Below are positions 10,191 to 20,152 of a DNA stretch of 64,000 bases, piece after piece; within the stretch, counting starts at the first letter, position 1; every line of letters starts with the position of its first letter. The stretch is from Aeromonas aquatica (GTDB taxonomy: Bacteria; Pseudomonadota; Gammaproteobacteria; Enterobacterales; Aeromonadaceae). The translations under genes were made by a program, and so were the position numbers. Where the stretch lies: positions 1 to 64,000 of the forward strand of contig NZ_JRGL01000092.1 in NCBI RefSeq assembly GCF_000764655.1, given 5' to 3'. The notes beneath the pieces were generated by a model. The model worked only from the letters and a program-made list of their open reading frames with translations, did not search any database and had not been told where the DNA came from.

Positions 10191-11018
10191 TCAGGCCTGC
10201 TGCTGATCGGCCAGCCAGTTGGCGATCAGGACGAACTGCTCGAGGGAGAGGTTCTCCGGACGCAGGCTGCCATCGATGCCAAGCTCGGTCAGCTGAGCCT
10301 CGGTGATGAAGTTGGCGAAGCTGTTGCGAATGGTCTTGCGGCGCTGGCCAAAACCTTCGGTACAGACGCGGCTCAGGCAGCGCATGTCTTTCGCGACTAT
10401 GGTCGGGTTCTTGTGCGGCATCAGGCGCACCACGGCAGAATCGACCTTGGGAGCCGGTTTGAAGGCGCCTGGGCCCACTTCCAGCACCGGGATCACCTGG
10501 CAGTAGTACTGGACCATGACGCTCAGGCGACCATAGGCCTTGCTGCCAGGGCCGGCGCACATCCGCAATACCACTTCCTTTTGCAGCATGAAGTGCATGT
10601 CCTCCACCCGATCCGCGAACTCGCACAGGTGGAAGATGAGCGGGGTGGAGATGTTGTAGGGCAGGTTACCGAAGATGCGCAGCGGCCCCTTGCCTTCGCC
10701 CATCAGGGTGCCGAAGTCGAAGCGCATGGCATCGGCCTCGATCACGGTGAGCTTGTCCTTGAGGATGGGGTGCTCGCGCAGGCGCGCGGCCAGATCCCGA
10801 TCCAGCTCGACGACGGTCATCTTGTCCATCTGGGAGGCGACCGGCTCGGTCAGCGCGGCCAGACCCGGACCTATCTCCACCAGATTCTGACCCGGTTGCG
10901 GGTTGATGGCGGCGACTATCTGGTCGATCACATAACGGTCGTGCAAGAAGTTCTGACCGAAACGCTTACGGGCCGTGTGACCCATGTGCACTTTATTGTT
11001 CTGCACCTTACTGCTCAT
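10191..11018 (-). CDS. rsmA: 16S rRNA dimethyladenosine transferase
   Basis: A 275-aa SAM-dependent methyltransferase (KsgA) that dimethylates two adjacent adenosines near the 3' end of 16S rRNA, a checkpoint of 30S maturation. The N-terminal [10 protein letters not shown], the SAM loop [11 protein letters not shown] and the catalytic NLPYNIST are all present. The start at 11018 overlaps the end of pdxA by 11 bp; an in-frame ATG 11 codons later is an alternative start. It is the fourth gene of the lptD operon. Confidence 0.97.
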   Translation of the reverse strand: MSSKVQNNKVHMGHTARKRFGQNFLHDRYVIDQIVAAINPQPGQNLVEIGPGLAALTEPVASQMDKMTVVELDRDLAARLREHPILKDKLTVIEADAMRFDFGTLMGEGKGPLRIFGNLPYNISTPLIFHLCEFADRVEDMHFMLQKEVVLRMCAGPGSKAYGRLSVMVQYYCQVIPVLEVGPGAFKPAPKVDSAVVRLMPHKNPTIVAKDMRCLSRVCTEGFGQRRKTIRNSFANFITEAQLTELGIDGSLRPENLSLEQFVLIANWLADQQQA

Positions 11019-12018
11019 ATCTTTTTTTCTCTACCATCTGGATGGCGTGGTTAATCGCGGTGGTGAGGCTGCCCGGATCGGCCAGGCCCTTGCCTGCCAG
11101 ATCCAGCGCGGTGCCGTGATCCACCGAAGTGCGGATGAATGGGAGTCCGAGGGTGATATTGACCGAGTTGCCAAAGCCCTTGTACTTGAGCACGGGCAGC
11201 CCCTGGTCGTGGTACATGGCGAGTACCGCATCCGCATCCTTGAGGTATTTGTCCTGGAACAGGGTGTCGGCCGGCAGCGGGCCGACCAGATCGATGCCTT
11301 CCTGGCGCAAGCCAGCCAGGGCGGGTTCGATCACCTCGATCTCTTCCCGGCCGAGGTGCCCCCCTTCCCCGGCATGGGGATTGAGGCCACAGACGTAAAT
11401 CCGGGGCCTGGCGATGCCGAACTTGGCCCTGAGATCCGCATCCAGGATGCGGATCACCTTGCCGAGGCGATCTTCGGTGATGGCCATGGCCACGTAGGCG
11501 AGGGGAATATGGGTGGTCGCCAGCGCCACCCGCAAGCCTTCGGTCGCCAGCAGCATCACCACGTCGGCGGTGCCGGACTGCTGGGCGAAGAACTCGGTGT
11601 GGCCGCTGAACGAGACGCCGGCCTGATTGATGATCCCCTTGTGTACCGGCCCGGTCACCACGGCGGCAAACTCGCCGTTCATGTTGCCGTCACAGGCACG
11701 CTGCAGGGTCGCCAGCACGTAGGCGCCGTTAGCCTCATCGAGCTCACCCGGTGTCACTGGTGCGCCGAGCGGGATGGGGCAGATCGTGAGCGTCCCCGCC
11801 CGCTGGGGGCGGGCAGGGACGCTGGCGTCATAGGGTTCCAGTGCGATGGACAGCCCCAGCAGGGCCGCCCTGTCTTGCAGCAGGGCGGGATCGGCGATCA
11901 CCACCAGCTGATGGGGCCAGCCCTGCTGGGCTATCTGCAGCACCAGGTCCGGGCCTATGCCCGCCGGTTCACCCGGCGTGATGGCGAGACGTTGGCAGCT
12001 CATCAGCTTATCTTCCAT
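11008..12018 (-). CDS. pdxA: 4-hydroxythreonine-4-phosphate dehydrogenase
   Basis: A 336-aa NAD-dependent dehydrogenase of the DXP-dependent pyridoxal phosphate pathway. Metal and substrate motifs are visible: [11 protein letters not shown] at the N-terminus, FSGHTEFFA in the middle, [11 protein letters not shown], and [11 protein letters not shown] near the C-terminus. Its stop overlaps the rsmA start, and its ATG overlaps the surA stop by one base, indicating translational coupling. Length matches the family. Confidence 0.97.
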   Translation of the reverse strand: MEDKLMSCQRLAITPGEPAGIGPDLVLQIAQQGWPHQLVVIADPALLQDRAALLGLSIALEPYDASVPARPQRAGTLTICPIPLGAPVTPGELDEANGAYVLATLQRACDGNMNGEFAAVVTGPVHKGIINQAGVSFSGHTEFFAQQSGTADVVMLLATEGLRVALATTHIPLAYVAMAITEDRLGKVIRILDADLRAKFGIARPRIYVCGLNPHAGEGGHLGREEIEVIEPALAGLRQEGIDLVGPLPADTLFQDKYLKDADAVLAMYHDQGLPVLKYKGFGNSVNITLGLPFIRTSVDHGTALDLAGKGLADPGSLTTAINHAIQMVEKKRYEQ

Positions 12019-13316
12019 CAGTTCGGTTCGATCTGGATGTAGGCCTCATCGCGCAGCTCGTCCAGCCAGGCTTGGGACTCTTCGGTGAAGCGGCGGTTGA
12101 AGATCAGCTGATAGGCGCGCTGCTCCTGTGCCTTGCCGGTGGCGTCCTGACTGCGGCGGTCTTCCAACTGCACTATGTGCCAGCCGTGGCTGGTGCGGAA
12201 CGGCTCGCTGATCTGGCCCGGTTGCAGACGATTGACCATGTCACGGAACTCCGGCACATAGACGCCGGGATCGGACCAGCCCAGTTCACCACCCTGCACC
12301 GCAGAGCCCGGATCCTCGGAATATTTCTCCGCCATGCTGGCGAAGCTGGCCTTGCCGCTCTTGATGTCGTGCAAGATACCGTCCAGGGTCCCCTTGGCCT
12401 TCTCCTCACTCAGGATGATGGAGGGCTTGATCAGGATGTGGCGGGCCTTGACCTCGGTCTGCATGACTTGCTGCTGACCCTTGGTGTCGAAGACCTTGAT
12501 GATGTGCAGACCGGCGCCGGAACGCAGCGGGCCGACGATGTCACCCTTGCTGGCGCCTTGCACCGCCTCCGCCATCAGGGTTGGCATCTCCTGCGGGCTC
12601 ATCCAGCCCCAGTCTCCCCCTTCCAGAGCCTTGGGACCATTACTCTCGGCGATGGCCAGCTTGCGGAAATCGGCGCCATCCTTCAGGGCGGCCAGGATGC
12701 GTTCGATCTTGGCCTTGGCGGCATTGAGCTGCTCGGCGTTCGGATTGTCCGGCAGGGCAACCTGAATGTGGCCGACGTGGTATTCGGTCTGCTGCTGACC
12801 CTGCTTGCCCAGCGCCTCGACCACCTGCTTCACCTCCTGCTCGGAGATGTTGATGCGGCGGCGAACCTGGCTGCGACGCACCTCGTTCATCAGGATCTCG
12901 CGGCGGACCTCTTCCCGGTACTGGGCATAGGTCAGGCCTTCACGCTCCAGCTGGGCACGCAGCTGCTCCAGGGTCATCTTGTTGTCGGCGGCGATACTCT
13001 GGATAGCCTGTTCCAGCTGGGTGTCGCTGATCTTCAGGCCCTGGCGATCCGCCAGCTGCAATTGCAGGCTCTCCTGGATCAGGCGATCCAGCGCCTGCTT
13101 GCGCAGGGTGACGTCATCGGGCAGAGATTGTCCGCTCTCCCGAGCGGAGGCCTTCACCTTCTGTACCAGCGCTTCCTGCTGGCTGACCAGCACCACGTCC
13201 TTGTTGACCACGGCAAGCACCTTGTCCATCAGCTCGGGGGCGGCGAAGGCACCCTGGCTCATGACTCCTAACAGGCCTGCGGTCAGCAGGGAAATCAACG
13301 TCTTCTTCATATCCAT
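12018..13316 (-). CDS. surA: Periplasmic chaperone/peptidyl-prolyl isomerase SurA
   Basis: A 432-aa protein with a signal peptide ([15 protein letters not shown], cleavage after GAFA near residue 25). The SurA N-terminal chaperone domain is followed by two parvulin domains at about 175-275 and 290-390 ([10 protein letters not shown] and RHILIKPS mark their starts). It escorts outer-membrane proteins, including LptD, to the BAM complex. It lies 24 bp after lptD, the classical pairing. The start could be Met1 or Met3. Confidence 0.97.
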   Translation of the reverse strand: MDMKKTLISLLTAGLLGVMSQGAFAAPELMDKVLAVVNKDVVLVSQQEALVQKVKASARESGQSLPDDVTLRKQALDRLIQESLQLQLADRQGLKISDTQLEQAIQSIAADNKMTLEQLRAQLEREGLTYAQYREEVRREILMNEVRRSQVRRRINISEQEVKQVVEALGKQGQQQTEYHVGHIQVALPDNPNAEQLNAAKAKIERILAALKDGADFRKLAIAESNGPKALEGGDWGWMSPQEMPTLMAEAVQGASKGDIVGPLRSGAGLHIIKVFDTKGQQQVMQTEVKARHILIKPSIILSEEKAKGTLDGILHDIKSGKASFASMAEKYSEDPGSAVQGGELGWSDPGVYVPEFRDMVNRLQPGQISEPFRTSHGWHIVQLEDRRSQDATGKAQEQRAYQLIFNRRFTEESQAWLDELRDEAYIQIEPN

Positions 13317-13340
13317 CTCTCAAGGCGTTCGCCAGACCCG

Positions 13341-15800
13341 TTATTGGTCTCGCAGGTTAAACGGACGAATGTAAGGCAGGGCTTCGGTATCCAGAGACGT
13401 CCCCTTTGGACCCGTCCCCACGCTACCCAATCCTTTCATTTCAAATTGAATGCCCAGGCTGCGCTCTGCGCTGGGCTGGTAATTGACGTTATCCGGGTCG
13501 TTGACCCACTCCATGTTGAAGTTGATGCTCCAGCAGCAGGAGTCATATTTCAGGCCCACCTTGCGGTCAACCTTGACCCCTTGATCCAGCTCGTAATAGT
13601 AACCGCCATAGAGGTGCCACTGATCGTTGAGCGGGGTGGTCAGCAACATGCCGATCTGGTTGAGATCGGTGACCTGGCCTTTGTTGTTCAGGTCGTAGTT
13701 GGCGTCCCGGATGAAGCGGTAGTTCAACTGGCTGATCAGCTTCTCGTGGCGGTATTCCAGGGCGCTGTTGGCCGAGCTGATACGGTTCTGCTCCATGTCA
13801 TATTGCGCGCCCGCATGGGCGAACCACTGTTCGTTGATCTTGGCATCCCCCTCGAACGAGAGCGGGGAGCGGGTGTTGTTGGTCAGCTCGTCGTTGGGGT
13901 AGAGGGTGACTCTGGGGGCGACGAAGTCGAATGCTTGGGCAACGGCCAGCCGAATTCGTTCATCCCCGGCCGGATCATAGACGCGACTGGTGAGGCCGAG
14001 GGTCAGGCGGTTGGAGTCGCTGATGCGGTCGAGACCGGCATAACGCTGATCGCTGAACAGGCTGTAGTAGTCCTGACGCATGGTGGTGGAGTCATAGATC
14101 CCGATGTTGTCCTGATCCTTGTAGGGCACATAGAGGTACTGGAACTCCGGCTCCAGGGTCTGGTTGGCCCCCTCGCCGAACCACTGTTGCTGGCGATCGA
14201 AGGTGAGACCACCCTTGAGGCGGAACGACGGCAGCACCCGGGTGACGTTCTCATCGAGCTCGGTCAAGCCCCGGTCACGGTAGTAGGCGGTGAGCTTGCT
14301 GGCATCCGGCACGTCCTGATTGTACTGGGTGTACATCAGCTTGTACTGGCTATCGAGGTAGTAAGCCGCAGAGGTCACGATCGGCACCGTCAGGGTGGGC
14401 GCGCTGTGCAGACGGGTGCCGGTGTAGACCTCGCCTATGGTGGATTCGTCGTTGTCGTAGCCGAACTTGGTCAGTTCGCTGTTCCAGGCGAGATCGTACC
14501 AACTGCCCTGATGATAGTAGTTGTGGTCGATGCGCGGCAGCATGGAGTGGGGCTGTTGGGCGCCGGCCAGCAGGATCTGGTAGGTACGCACCTCGGTCTT
14601 GAGGTTCCAGTTCTGCTGGAAGTAGCCGGCCGTCAGGGATTGCTGCAACTGGTTGTCGACCTGGGTGCCCACCTTGGGGTCGAAGTCGTTGAAGTAGTTG
14701 AAGTCATTGTCCCGCACCTTGGTGTAGTCCAACGATACCTGCAGCGCGTTGTCCATGAACAGAGAGGTATGGCGGGCATTGATCAGGTAGCGGTGGCCAT
14801 CGGCCAGATAGTCTTTGAGACTGGCCGTCTCGTCGTACTGCTTGTCATCCGCCAGGTTCTCGAAGTAAAGGCTGCCGACGTGGGCCGGATCCGGCATGTA
14901 GCGGAACTCGACCTGGTTCATCAGGCCGCGTCTGTCCATGAAGCGGGGAGTGATGGTGGCGTCGTAGTTCGGGGCTATGTTCCAGTAAAATGGCTGGGTG
15001 ATCTCCATGCCATTGTCGGAGCTTTGCTTGTAGTAGGGATAGAGCAGGCCCGTCTTGCGCTCATCCTTGATCGGGAAGTTGATATAAGGGGTGTAGAACA
15101 CCGGGTAATCGTAGAGCCAGAGGGTGGCGTTATAAGCTTCCCCGAACACCTCGGCCTGATCGATGTCGATGCTGCCTGCCTTCAGGGTCCAGGCCTCCTG
15201 GCCCGGTGGGCAGGTGGTGTACTGAGCCCCTTCCAGGGTGATGTTCTGGTTGTTGTTGGTCATGGTCACCTTCTCGGCGAAGCCGCGCACCGGTGAGCCG
15301 TGAACCTGGTACTTGCCCTCTTCCAGCTCGGAATCCTTGGTATCTAGGTTGGATTTGAGGGTCTTGTCGCTGGTGACAGTAATCTGGCCATCGTTGTAAT
15401 AGATGTTGCCGATGGCGATGACATCCCGGCTCTGCTGATCGACCTGAGCGTAGTCGGAGTCGAATTTGCGCACCCCCTGACGAACCTTGACGTCACCCTC
15501 ATAGACGGCGGTCTCACCCTGCTTGGCCTCGAGGCGATCCGCATCGACCTCGACGGGCAGCGCGTTGGCGTCCTGATCCGCTTTGGGTTTTTCTACCTTG
15601 GGGACATAGTCATAGCAGAGACTGTCCAGGATCCCGGTAGCCGGTGGCGCGTTGAATGGCGCGGCCTGGACCGTGATCGGACTCAAGGCTGGGACAAGGC
15701 TGATGGTCAGGGCGATGGGAGCAGAGGCTCCCAGTGTCCATTTTGTCATGTGAAAGGCTCGCGCAATCCGTGGTAAAAACGGTTGATTCAGGGCATGCAT
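13341..15800 (-). CDS. lptD: LPS assembly outer-membrane protein LptD
   Basis: An 819-aa beta-barrel that inserts LPS into the outer leaflet together with LptE. After an N-terminal signal region comes the OstA/LptA-like jellyroll (ADRLEAKQGETAVYEGDV), then the barrel. The disulfide cysteines are visible: one near the N-terminus (DSLCYDY), one in TTCPPGQEA and the adjacent pair in DSCCWS, matching the E. coli four-cysteine pattern. The start is uncertain: 15800 gives a longer basic n-region, while 15749 (MTKWTLGAS) gives a compact signal peptide. Neither has a strong Shine-Dalgarno. Confidence 0.95.
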   Translation of the reverse strand: MHALNQPFLPRIARAFHMTKWTLGASAPIALTISLVPALSPITVQAAPFNAPPATGILDSLCYDYVPKVEKPKADQDANALPVEVDADRLEAKQGETAVYEGDVKVRQGVRKFDSDYAQVDQQSRDVIAIGNIYYNDGQITVTSDKTLKSNLDTKDSELEEGKYQVHGSPVRGFAEKVTMTNNNQNITLEGAQYTTCPPGQEAWTLKAGSIDIDQAEVFGEAYNATLWLYDYPVFYTPYINFPIKDERKTGLLYPYYKQSSDNGMEITQPFYWNIAPNYDATITPRFMDRRGLMNQVEFRYMPDPAHVGSLYFENLADDKQYDETASLKDYLADGHRYLINARHTSLFMDNALQVSLDYTKVRDNDFNYFNDFDPKVGTQVDNQLQQSLTAGYFQQNWNLKTEVRTYQILLAGAQQPHSMLPRIDHNYYHQGSWYDLAWNSELTKFGYDNDESTIGEVYTGTRLHSAPTLTVPIVTSAAYYLDSQYKLMYTQYNQDVPDASKLTAYYRDRGLTELDENVTRVLPSFRLKGGLTFDRQQQWFGEGANQTLEPEFQYLYVPYKDQDNIGIYDSTTMRQDYYSLFSDQRYAGLDRISDSNRLTLGLTSRVYDPAGDERIRLAVAQAFDFVAPRVTLYPNDELTNNTRSPLSFEGDAKINEQWFAHAGAQYDMEQNRISSANSALEYRHEKLISQLNYRFIRDANYDLNNKGQVTDLNQIGMLLTTPLNDQWHLYGGYYYELDQGVKVDRKVGLKYDSCCWSINFNMEWVNDPDNVNYQPSAERSLGIQFEMKGLGSVGTGPKGTSLDTEALPYIRPFNLRDQ

Positions 15801-15821
15801 TTTATGTCAGGATCCATCGAG

Positions 15822-15849
15822 TTGACATTGCATGTCATTGCTTTATGTT
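15822..15849 (+). promoter_or_regulatory. Sigma-70 promoter for amgK-murU
   Basis: Consensus TTGACA (15822-15827), a 16-bp spacer and TATGTT (15844-15849) lie in the divergent lptD/amgK region, about 75 bp before the amgK start. Confidence 0.65.
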
Positions 15850-15923
15850 AGCCGGCAATGATAAAGCATTATTGCGGCCAGGGCTAACAGCCAAGTGCTG
15901 CTTTCCAATTTGGTCCCTGACTC

Positions 15924-16934
15924 ATGCACGATCGCGATTCCCTGTTACAGCAATGGGCGCGCCGGATCTCCGGTGATGCCAACCTTCAATTGACCCTGAT
16001 CTCCGGTGACGCCAGTTTTCGCCGCTACTTCCGTGGCGGTGGTCTGGTGTGGGTGGATGCTAATCCGAAAACCGAAAAAAATCATGAATTTGTTCGTAAT
16101 GCCGCGGCGCTGAATGCCATGGGGCTGCTGGCACCCGAGGTCAGGGCCGTGGACTATGAACAGGGCCTGCTGGCGGTGACGGATCTCGGCGATACCCAGC
16201 TGATAAGCTGCCTGGACGCGCACAACGTGCTGGCCTGGTATGGCAAGGCCATCGCACTGTTGCCGAGGCTGGGGGCAGTTGCGCTGACGCTCGAGCCGTT
16301 CGATGCCACTTTCATGGCCCGTGAAGATGCCATCTTCCCCGAGTGGTTGCTGGGCCATCACCTGCAACTTGCCCTGAACGAGGCCGAGCAACAGTTGCTG
16401 GACGACACCTTCGCTTGCCTCACCGCCAACAACCTGGCTCAGCCCCAGGGCGTGATGCACCGTGACTTCCACAGCCGCAACCTGATGGTGTGCGGTGGTG
16501 ATACGCCCGACAGCAGCGAGCTTGCCATCATCGATTTCCAGGACATGGTCATAGGACCTTTGAGCTATGACCTGGTCTCGCTGCTCAAGGATTGCTACGT
16601 GCGCTGGCCGGATGAGGTGATCGAGCAGGGCATGCGCCAGGGTTATGACATCCTGAGCCAGGCCAGGCTGCTCGGCGGGCTCGATTATGCCAGTTTCCGC
16701 CGTCACGCCGATCTCACCGGCATGCAGCGTCATCTGAAGGCGGCGGGGCTCTTCACCCGACTCTACCATCGGGATGGCAAGTCAGGTTACCTCAAGGATA
16801 TCCCCCGTACCCTGAGCTATGTGGTGGATGTGTGTCGCCTGCACGGGGAGGAATACCCTGTGTTGTCTCGTTTCGGTGTCTGGTTGGAGCAGAATATTCT
16901 GCCAGCTCTGGCGCGGGTGGGAGAGTCGGCATGA
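15924..16934 (+). CDS. amgK: Anomeric MurNAc/GlcNAc kinase
   Basis: A 336-aa aminoglycoside-phosphotransferase-fold kinase. The Brenner motif VMHRDFHSRNLM and the metal-binding IIDFQDM are intact. With MurU it forms the cell-wall recycling bypass that converts MurNAc to UDP-MurNAc without de novo synthesis, which is linked to intrinsic fosfomycin tolerance. The assignment rests on the fold, on the adjacent MurU-like gene (stop and start overlap as ATGA) and on the position next to lptD. A generic phosphotransferase is the fallback. Confidence 0.85.
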   Translation: MHDRDSLLQQWARRISGDANLQLTLISGDASFRRYFRGGGLVWVDANPKTEKNHEFVRNAAALNAMGLLAPEVRAVDYEQGLLAVTDLGDTQLISCLDAHNVLAWYGKAIALLPRLGAVALTLEPFDATFMAREDAIFPEWLLGHHLQLALNEAEQQLLDDTFACLTANNLAQPQGVMHRDFHSRNLMVCGGDTPDSSELAIIDFQDMVIGPLSYDLVSLLKDCYVRWPDEVIEQGMRQGYDILSQARLLGGLDYASFRRHADLTGMQRHLKAAGLFTRLYHRDGKSGYLKDIPRTLSYVVDVCRLHGEEYPVLSRFGVWLEQNILPALARVGESA

Positions 16935-17641
16935 AGGCGATGATCCTGGCGGCCGGGCGCGGCGAGCGGATGCGCCCGCTGACCGATCTGCTGCCCAAGC
17001 CGCTGCTGGCGGTGGGCGGCAAGCCGCTCATCGTGCACCATATCGAGAAGCTCGCGGCGGCCGGGGTGACCGAACTGGTCATCAACCACGCCTGGCTTGG
17101 CCACAAGCTGGTGGAGGCGCTCGGTGACGGCAGCCGGTTCGGCGTCAGCATCCAGTGGTCGGCGGAGGAGAGCGCCCTCGAGACCGGCGGTGGCATAGTG
17201 CAGGCGCTGCCGCTGCTGGGGGACGCGCCTTTCCTGGTGATCAACGGCGATACCTGGATTGACATGGACTATGGCGTCTTGATGCAGCAACCACTGGGGG
17301 ACGATCTGGCCCGCCTCTGGCTGGTGCCCAACCCGCCCCAGCACCCGCAGGGGGATTTTGCCCTGCAGGCCGGACGGGTGCTGGATGTGCCAGCCCAGGC
17401 CCTCGACGGCGAGACCGAACACCCTGGCCTCGCCGTCTTTACCTTTAGCGGTGTCGGCATCTATCATCCCGCCGCCTTTGCCTACTTGTCGCCCGGGGCG
17501 CGCAAACTGGCGCCCCTGCTGCGCGACTGGATGGCGCAAGGCCGGGTCGGTGGTACCTTGCTGGCCGGCGAATGGCGGGACATCGGCACCGTCGATCGGT
17601 TGCGCGAGCTGGACGATCAGTTGCAAGGACGTACTCATTAA
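16931..17641 (+). CDS. murU: N-acetylmuramate alpha-1-phosphate uridylyltransferase
   Basis: A 236-aa nucleotidyltransferase beginning MKAMILAAGRGERMRP, the NTP-transferase signature loop. LPKPLLAVGGKPLI, VINGDTW and a C-terminal WRDIGTVDRL follow. MurU joins UTP and MurNAc-1-P to UDP-MurNAc. The frame is open further upstream, but the ATGA overlap with amgK and the signature N-terminus fix the start here. It is 20 bp before djlA. Confidence 0.87.
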   Translation: MKAMILAAGRGERMRPLTDLLPKPLLAVGGKPLIVHHIEKLAAAGVTELVINHAWLGHKLVEALGDGSRFGVSIQWSAEESALETGGGIVQALPLLGDAPFLVINGDTWIDMDYGVLMQQPLGDDLARLWLVPNPPQHPQGDFALQAGRVLDVPAQALDGETEHPGLAVFTFSGVGIYHPAAFAYLSPGARKLAPLLRDWMAQGRVGGTLLAGEWRDIGTVDRLRELDDQLQGRTH

Positions 17642-17660
17642 TTTCACGAGGTCTTGAACC

Positions 17661-18473
17661 ATGCGTATTTGGGGTAAGGTGCTTGGCGCCTTCTTCGGTT
17701 TTCTGCTCGGCAACATCTTCGGTGCCCTGCTCGGCCTCTGGATAGGCCATCGTTTCGATCGGGGCATGGGCATGTCCTTCCGGCGTGCGCCCACCCAGCA
17801 ACAACAGGCTGTCTTCTTCCACGCCACCTTCGCCGTCATGGGCCACATCGCCAAGGCGAGCGGCCAGGTCACCGAGCAGGAGATCCGGGTCGCCTCCAAC
17901 CTGATGGACAGGATGCACCTCTCCGGCGCGCAGCGGGTGCGGGCCCAGGAGTCGTTCCGCCAGGGCAAGGAGAGCGGCTTCCCGCTGCGTGAGACCCTGG
18001 CCGAGTTTCGCCGCGCGAGCCTGGGCCAGCGCGATATCTTGCGTTTCTTCCTGGAAGTCCAGCTGCAGGCCGCCTTCGCCGATGGCAGGGTCGAGGCCGA
18101 TGAGCGCGCCATCCTGCAGACCATCGCCGATGAGCTGGGGATCAGCCGCATCGAGCTGGCTCGGATCCTGGCCATGGCCGAGGCCCAGATGAACTTCTTC
18201 CATCGCCAGCAGCAGGGCGGTGGTCAGCAGCAATACCGGCAGGAGGCCCCCTCGGCGGATCGCCTCAAGGATGCCTATCAACTGCTCGGGGTGAGCGAGA
18301 GTGACAGCGATCAGGACATCAAGCGTGCCTATCGCAAGGAGATGAGCAAGCACCACCCCGACAAGCTGGCCGCCAAGGGCCTGCCGCCGGAGATGATGGA
18401 GATGGCCAAGGAGAAGACCCAGGAGATCCAGCAGGCCTGGGAGTGGATCCGCGAGGCGCGCGGCATCCGCTGA
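17661..18473 (+). CDS. djlA: Membrane-anchored DnaJ-like co-chaperone
   Basis: A 270-aa type III J-protein. One glycine-rich N-terminal TM (about 5-30) anchors it, a TerB-like helical domain covers about 55-185, and a C-terminal J-domain at about 205-268 has the essential HPD in KHHPDKLAAKG. DjlA recruits DnaK at the inner membrane and can stimulate envelope stress signalling. A GAGG sequence precedes the ATG. It ends the amgK-murU-djlA unit at a bidirectional terminator. Confidence 0.94.
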   Translation: MRIWGKVLGAFFGFLLGNIFGALLGLWIGHRFDRGMGMSFRRAPTQQQQAVFFHATFAVMGHIAKASGQVTEQEIRVASNLMDRMHLSGAQRVRAQESFRQGKESGFPLRETLAEFRRASLGQRDILRFFLEVQLQAAFADGRVEADERAILQTIADELGISRIELARILAMAEAQMNFFHRQQQGGGQQQYRQEAPSADRLKDAYQLLGVSESDSDQDIKRAYRKEMSKHHPDKLAAKGLPPEMMEMAKEKTQEIQQAWEWIREARGIR

Positions 18474-18500
18474 GCCTCAGATTGCCGTGGAACATCCATA

Positions 18501-18529
18501 AAAAATGCCCGTCGATGACGGGCATTTTT
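18501..18529. terminator. Bidirectional terminator
   Basis: AAAAATGCCCGTC and GACGGGCATTTTT form a 13-bp stem with a 3-nt loop between convergent djlA and the NCS2 permease. Confidence 0.93.
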
Positions 18530-18546
18530 GTGTGCGAAAGTCAGGC

Positions 18547-19890
18547 TTAGTGGCTGTCGACCCAGACGAACTTGAGCACGAACAGCAGGGCGACCACCAG
18601 TACGCAGGGGTTGATCTCGCGCCAGCGGCCGGTGCCCGCCTTCATCACGCAGTAGGAGATGAAACCCACGGCGATCCCCTCGGTGATGGAGAAGCTGAAC
18701 GGCATCATGACAGCGGTCATGAAGGCCGGCACCGCCTCGGTCAAGTCTTCCCACTTCACCTTGGTCAGCTCGGAGCACATCAGCACGCCCACGTAGATGA
18801 GGGCGCCGGCGGCGGCATAGGCCGGCACCATGGCGGCGACGGGGGAGAAGAAGATCGCCAGCAGGAACAAGACGCCGACGACGATGGCGGTCAGGCCGGT
18901 GCGACCACCGACCGCGACGCCCGAGCTGCTCTCGATATAGGCGGTGACTGAGGAGGTGCCCATGAAGGCGCCACCCACCGAGCTGATGCTGTCGACCACC
19001 AGCGCCTGCTTCATGCGCGGGAAGCGGCCTTGGTCATCCGCCAGCTTGGCGCGGGTGGTGACCCCGATCAGGGTGCCTGAGGAGTCGAACAGGTTGACCA
19101 GCATGAAGGAGAAGATGATCCCCGCGAGACTGATATCCAGCGACCCCATCAAGTCCAGCTGACCGAATACAGGCGTGATGCTCGGCGGCATGGAGATGAA
19201 GCCCTTGAAGGTCACGTCCCCAAACAGCCAGCCCAGTGTGGTGGTGACGACTATGGCGATCAGCACGGCGGAGTGCACGCCGCGGGCGGAGAAGATGCAG
19301 ATCAGGAAGAAACCGAGGAAGCCCAGCAGGCAGGGCAGGGAGGTGAGGTTGCCCACCGTCACCATGGTGGCCGGGCTCGCGACGACTATGCCGGCATTGT
19401 GCAGGCCGAGCAGGGCGATGAGCAGGCCGATGCCGGCGGTGATGCCAACCCGCAGGGTGAGCGGGATGTTGGCGATCAGCCAATAGCGTACCCGCAACAG
19501 GGTGAGGATCAGCAGCCCCAGGGCACCCCAGAAGATGGTGCCCATGCCGACCTGCCAGGAGTAGCCCATGCCGGCTACGACCACGAAGGCGAAGAAGGCG
19601 TTCAGGCCCATGGCGGGGGCCAGGGCGATGGGCAGGTTGGCCAGCAACCCCATCAAAATGCTGCCGATGCCGGCGATGAGGCAGGTGGTGACGAACACGG
19701 CCTGGGTGTCCATGCCCGCAGCAGAGAGGATCTGCGGATTGACGAACACGATGTAGACCATGGTCAGGAAGGTGGTGATGCCGGCGATGACCTCGGTGCG
19801 GGCCGTGGTGCCGTGGCCTTTCAGGGCAAACAGACGCTCGAGCAATCCTTGCCCGGCGGCCTGGCTGGCAGCTTGATGTGGTTGATTCAT
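18547..19890 (-). CDS. NCS2-family purine permease (AdeP/GhxP type)
   Basis: A 447-aa transporter with 12-14 predicted TM helices. It starts MNQPHQAASQAAG and continues with LLERLFALKGHGTTARTE, a marker of the COG2252 adenine/guanine/hypoxanthine branch. Other conserved stretches are GLNAFFAF and TSSVTAYIESSSG. It imports purine bases by proton symport. The frame extends upstream, but family alignment and a GGA-containing site favour the start at 19890. A PurR-like operator lies about 195 bp upstream, consistent with purine repression. Confidence 0.88.
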   Translation of the reverse strand: MNQPHQAASQAAGQGLLERLFALKGHGTTARTEVIAGITTFLTMVYIVFVNPQILSAAGMDTQAVFVTTCLIAGIGSILMGLLANLPIALAPAMGLNAFFAFVVVAGMGYSWQVGMGTIFWGALGLLILTLLRVRYWLIANIPLTLRVGITAGIGLLIALLGLHNAGIVVASPATMVTVGNLTSLPCLLGFLGFFLICIFSARGVHSAVLIAIVVTTTLGWLFGDVTFKGFISMPPSITPVFGQLDLMGSLDISLAGIIFSFMLVNLFDSSGTLIGVTTRAKLADDQGRFPRMKQALVVDSISSVGGAFMGTSSVTAYIESSSGVAVGGRTGLTAIVVGVLFLLAIFFSPVAAMVPAYAAAGALIYVGVLMCSELTKVKWEDLTEAVPAFMTAVMMPFSFSITEGIAVGFISYCVMKAGTGRWREINPCVLVVALLFVLKFVWVDSH

Positions 19891-20084
19891 GTTGGATTCC
19901 AATGGGTGACGTGAAATAAGCAGCAGGCGAACGGCCAATCCCATCCATGCGGGGTAAATGGCCCTGTGTCTGGTGACCAAATGACCAGACTCGTCCTGAT
20001 ACCGTGACAGCGCGCACATTTTTACACAGGCGGCGGCGTTTACAAACCCCGGATCTGCGAAGCGGATCAATGAATAGAGCAAAA

Positions 20085-20100
20085 ATTCAAACGTTTGCTA
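20085..20100 (-). promoter_or_regulatory. PurR-like operator
   Basis: On the minus strand the 16-mer is TAGCAAACGTTTGAAT. Its core GCAAACGTTTG matches 11 consecutive positions of the PurR consensus ACGCAAACGTTTGCGT. It is upstream of a purine permease, the expected context. Confidence 0.6.
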
Positions 20101-20138
20101 TCGAGGCGGGAAAAACGAGCCTCGATAGGGGCTTTTTA
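20098..20138. other. Hairpin between the 111-aa gene and the PurR-like site
   Basis: CTATCGAGGC and GCCTCGATAG form a 10-bp stem. A T run follows only on the plus strand, where no gene precedes it, so a role as terminator for the leftward 111-aa gene is uncertain. Confidence 0.4.
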
Positions 20139-20152
20139 TCAGGGAGATGACC

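Noticed and set aside
12072-15296. Long plus-strand frames (399 and 650 codons) opposite surA and lptD
   Set aside because: They are antisense shadows of well-recognised genes, with no ribosome sites and no family resemblance.
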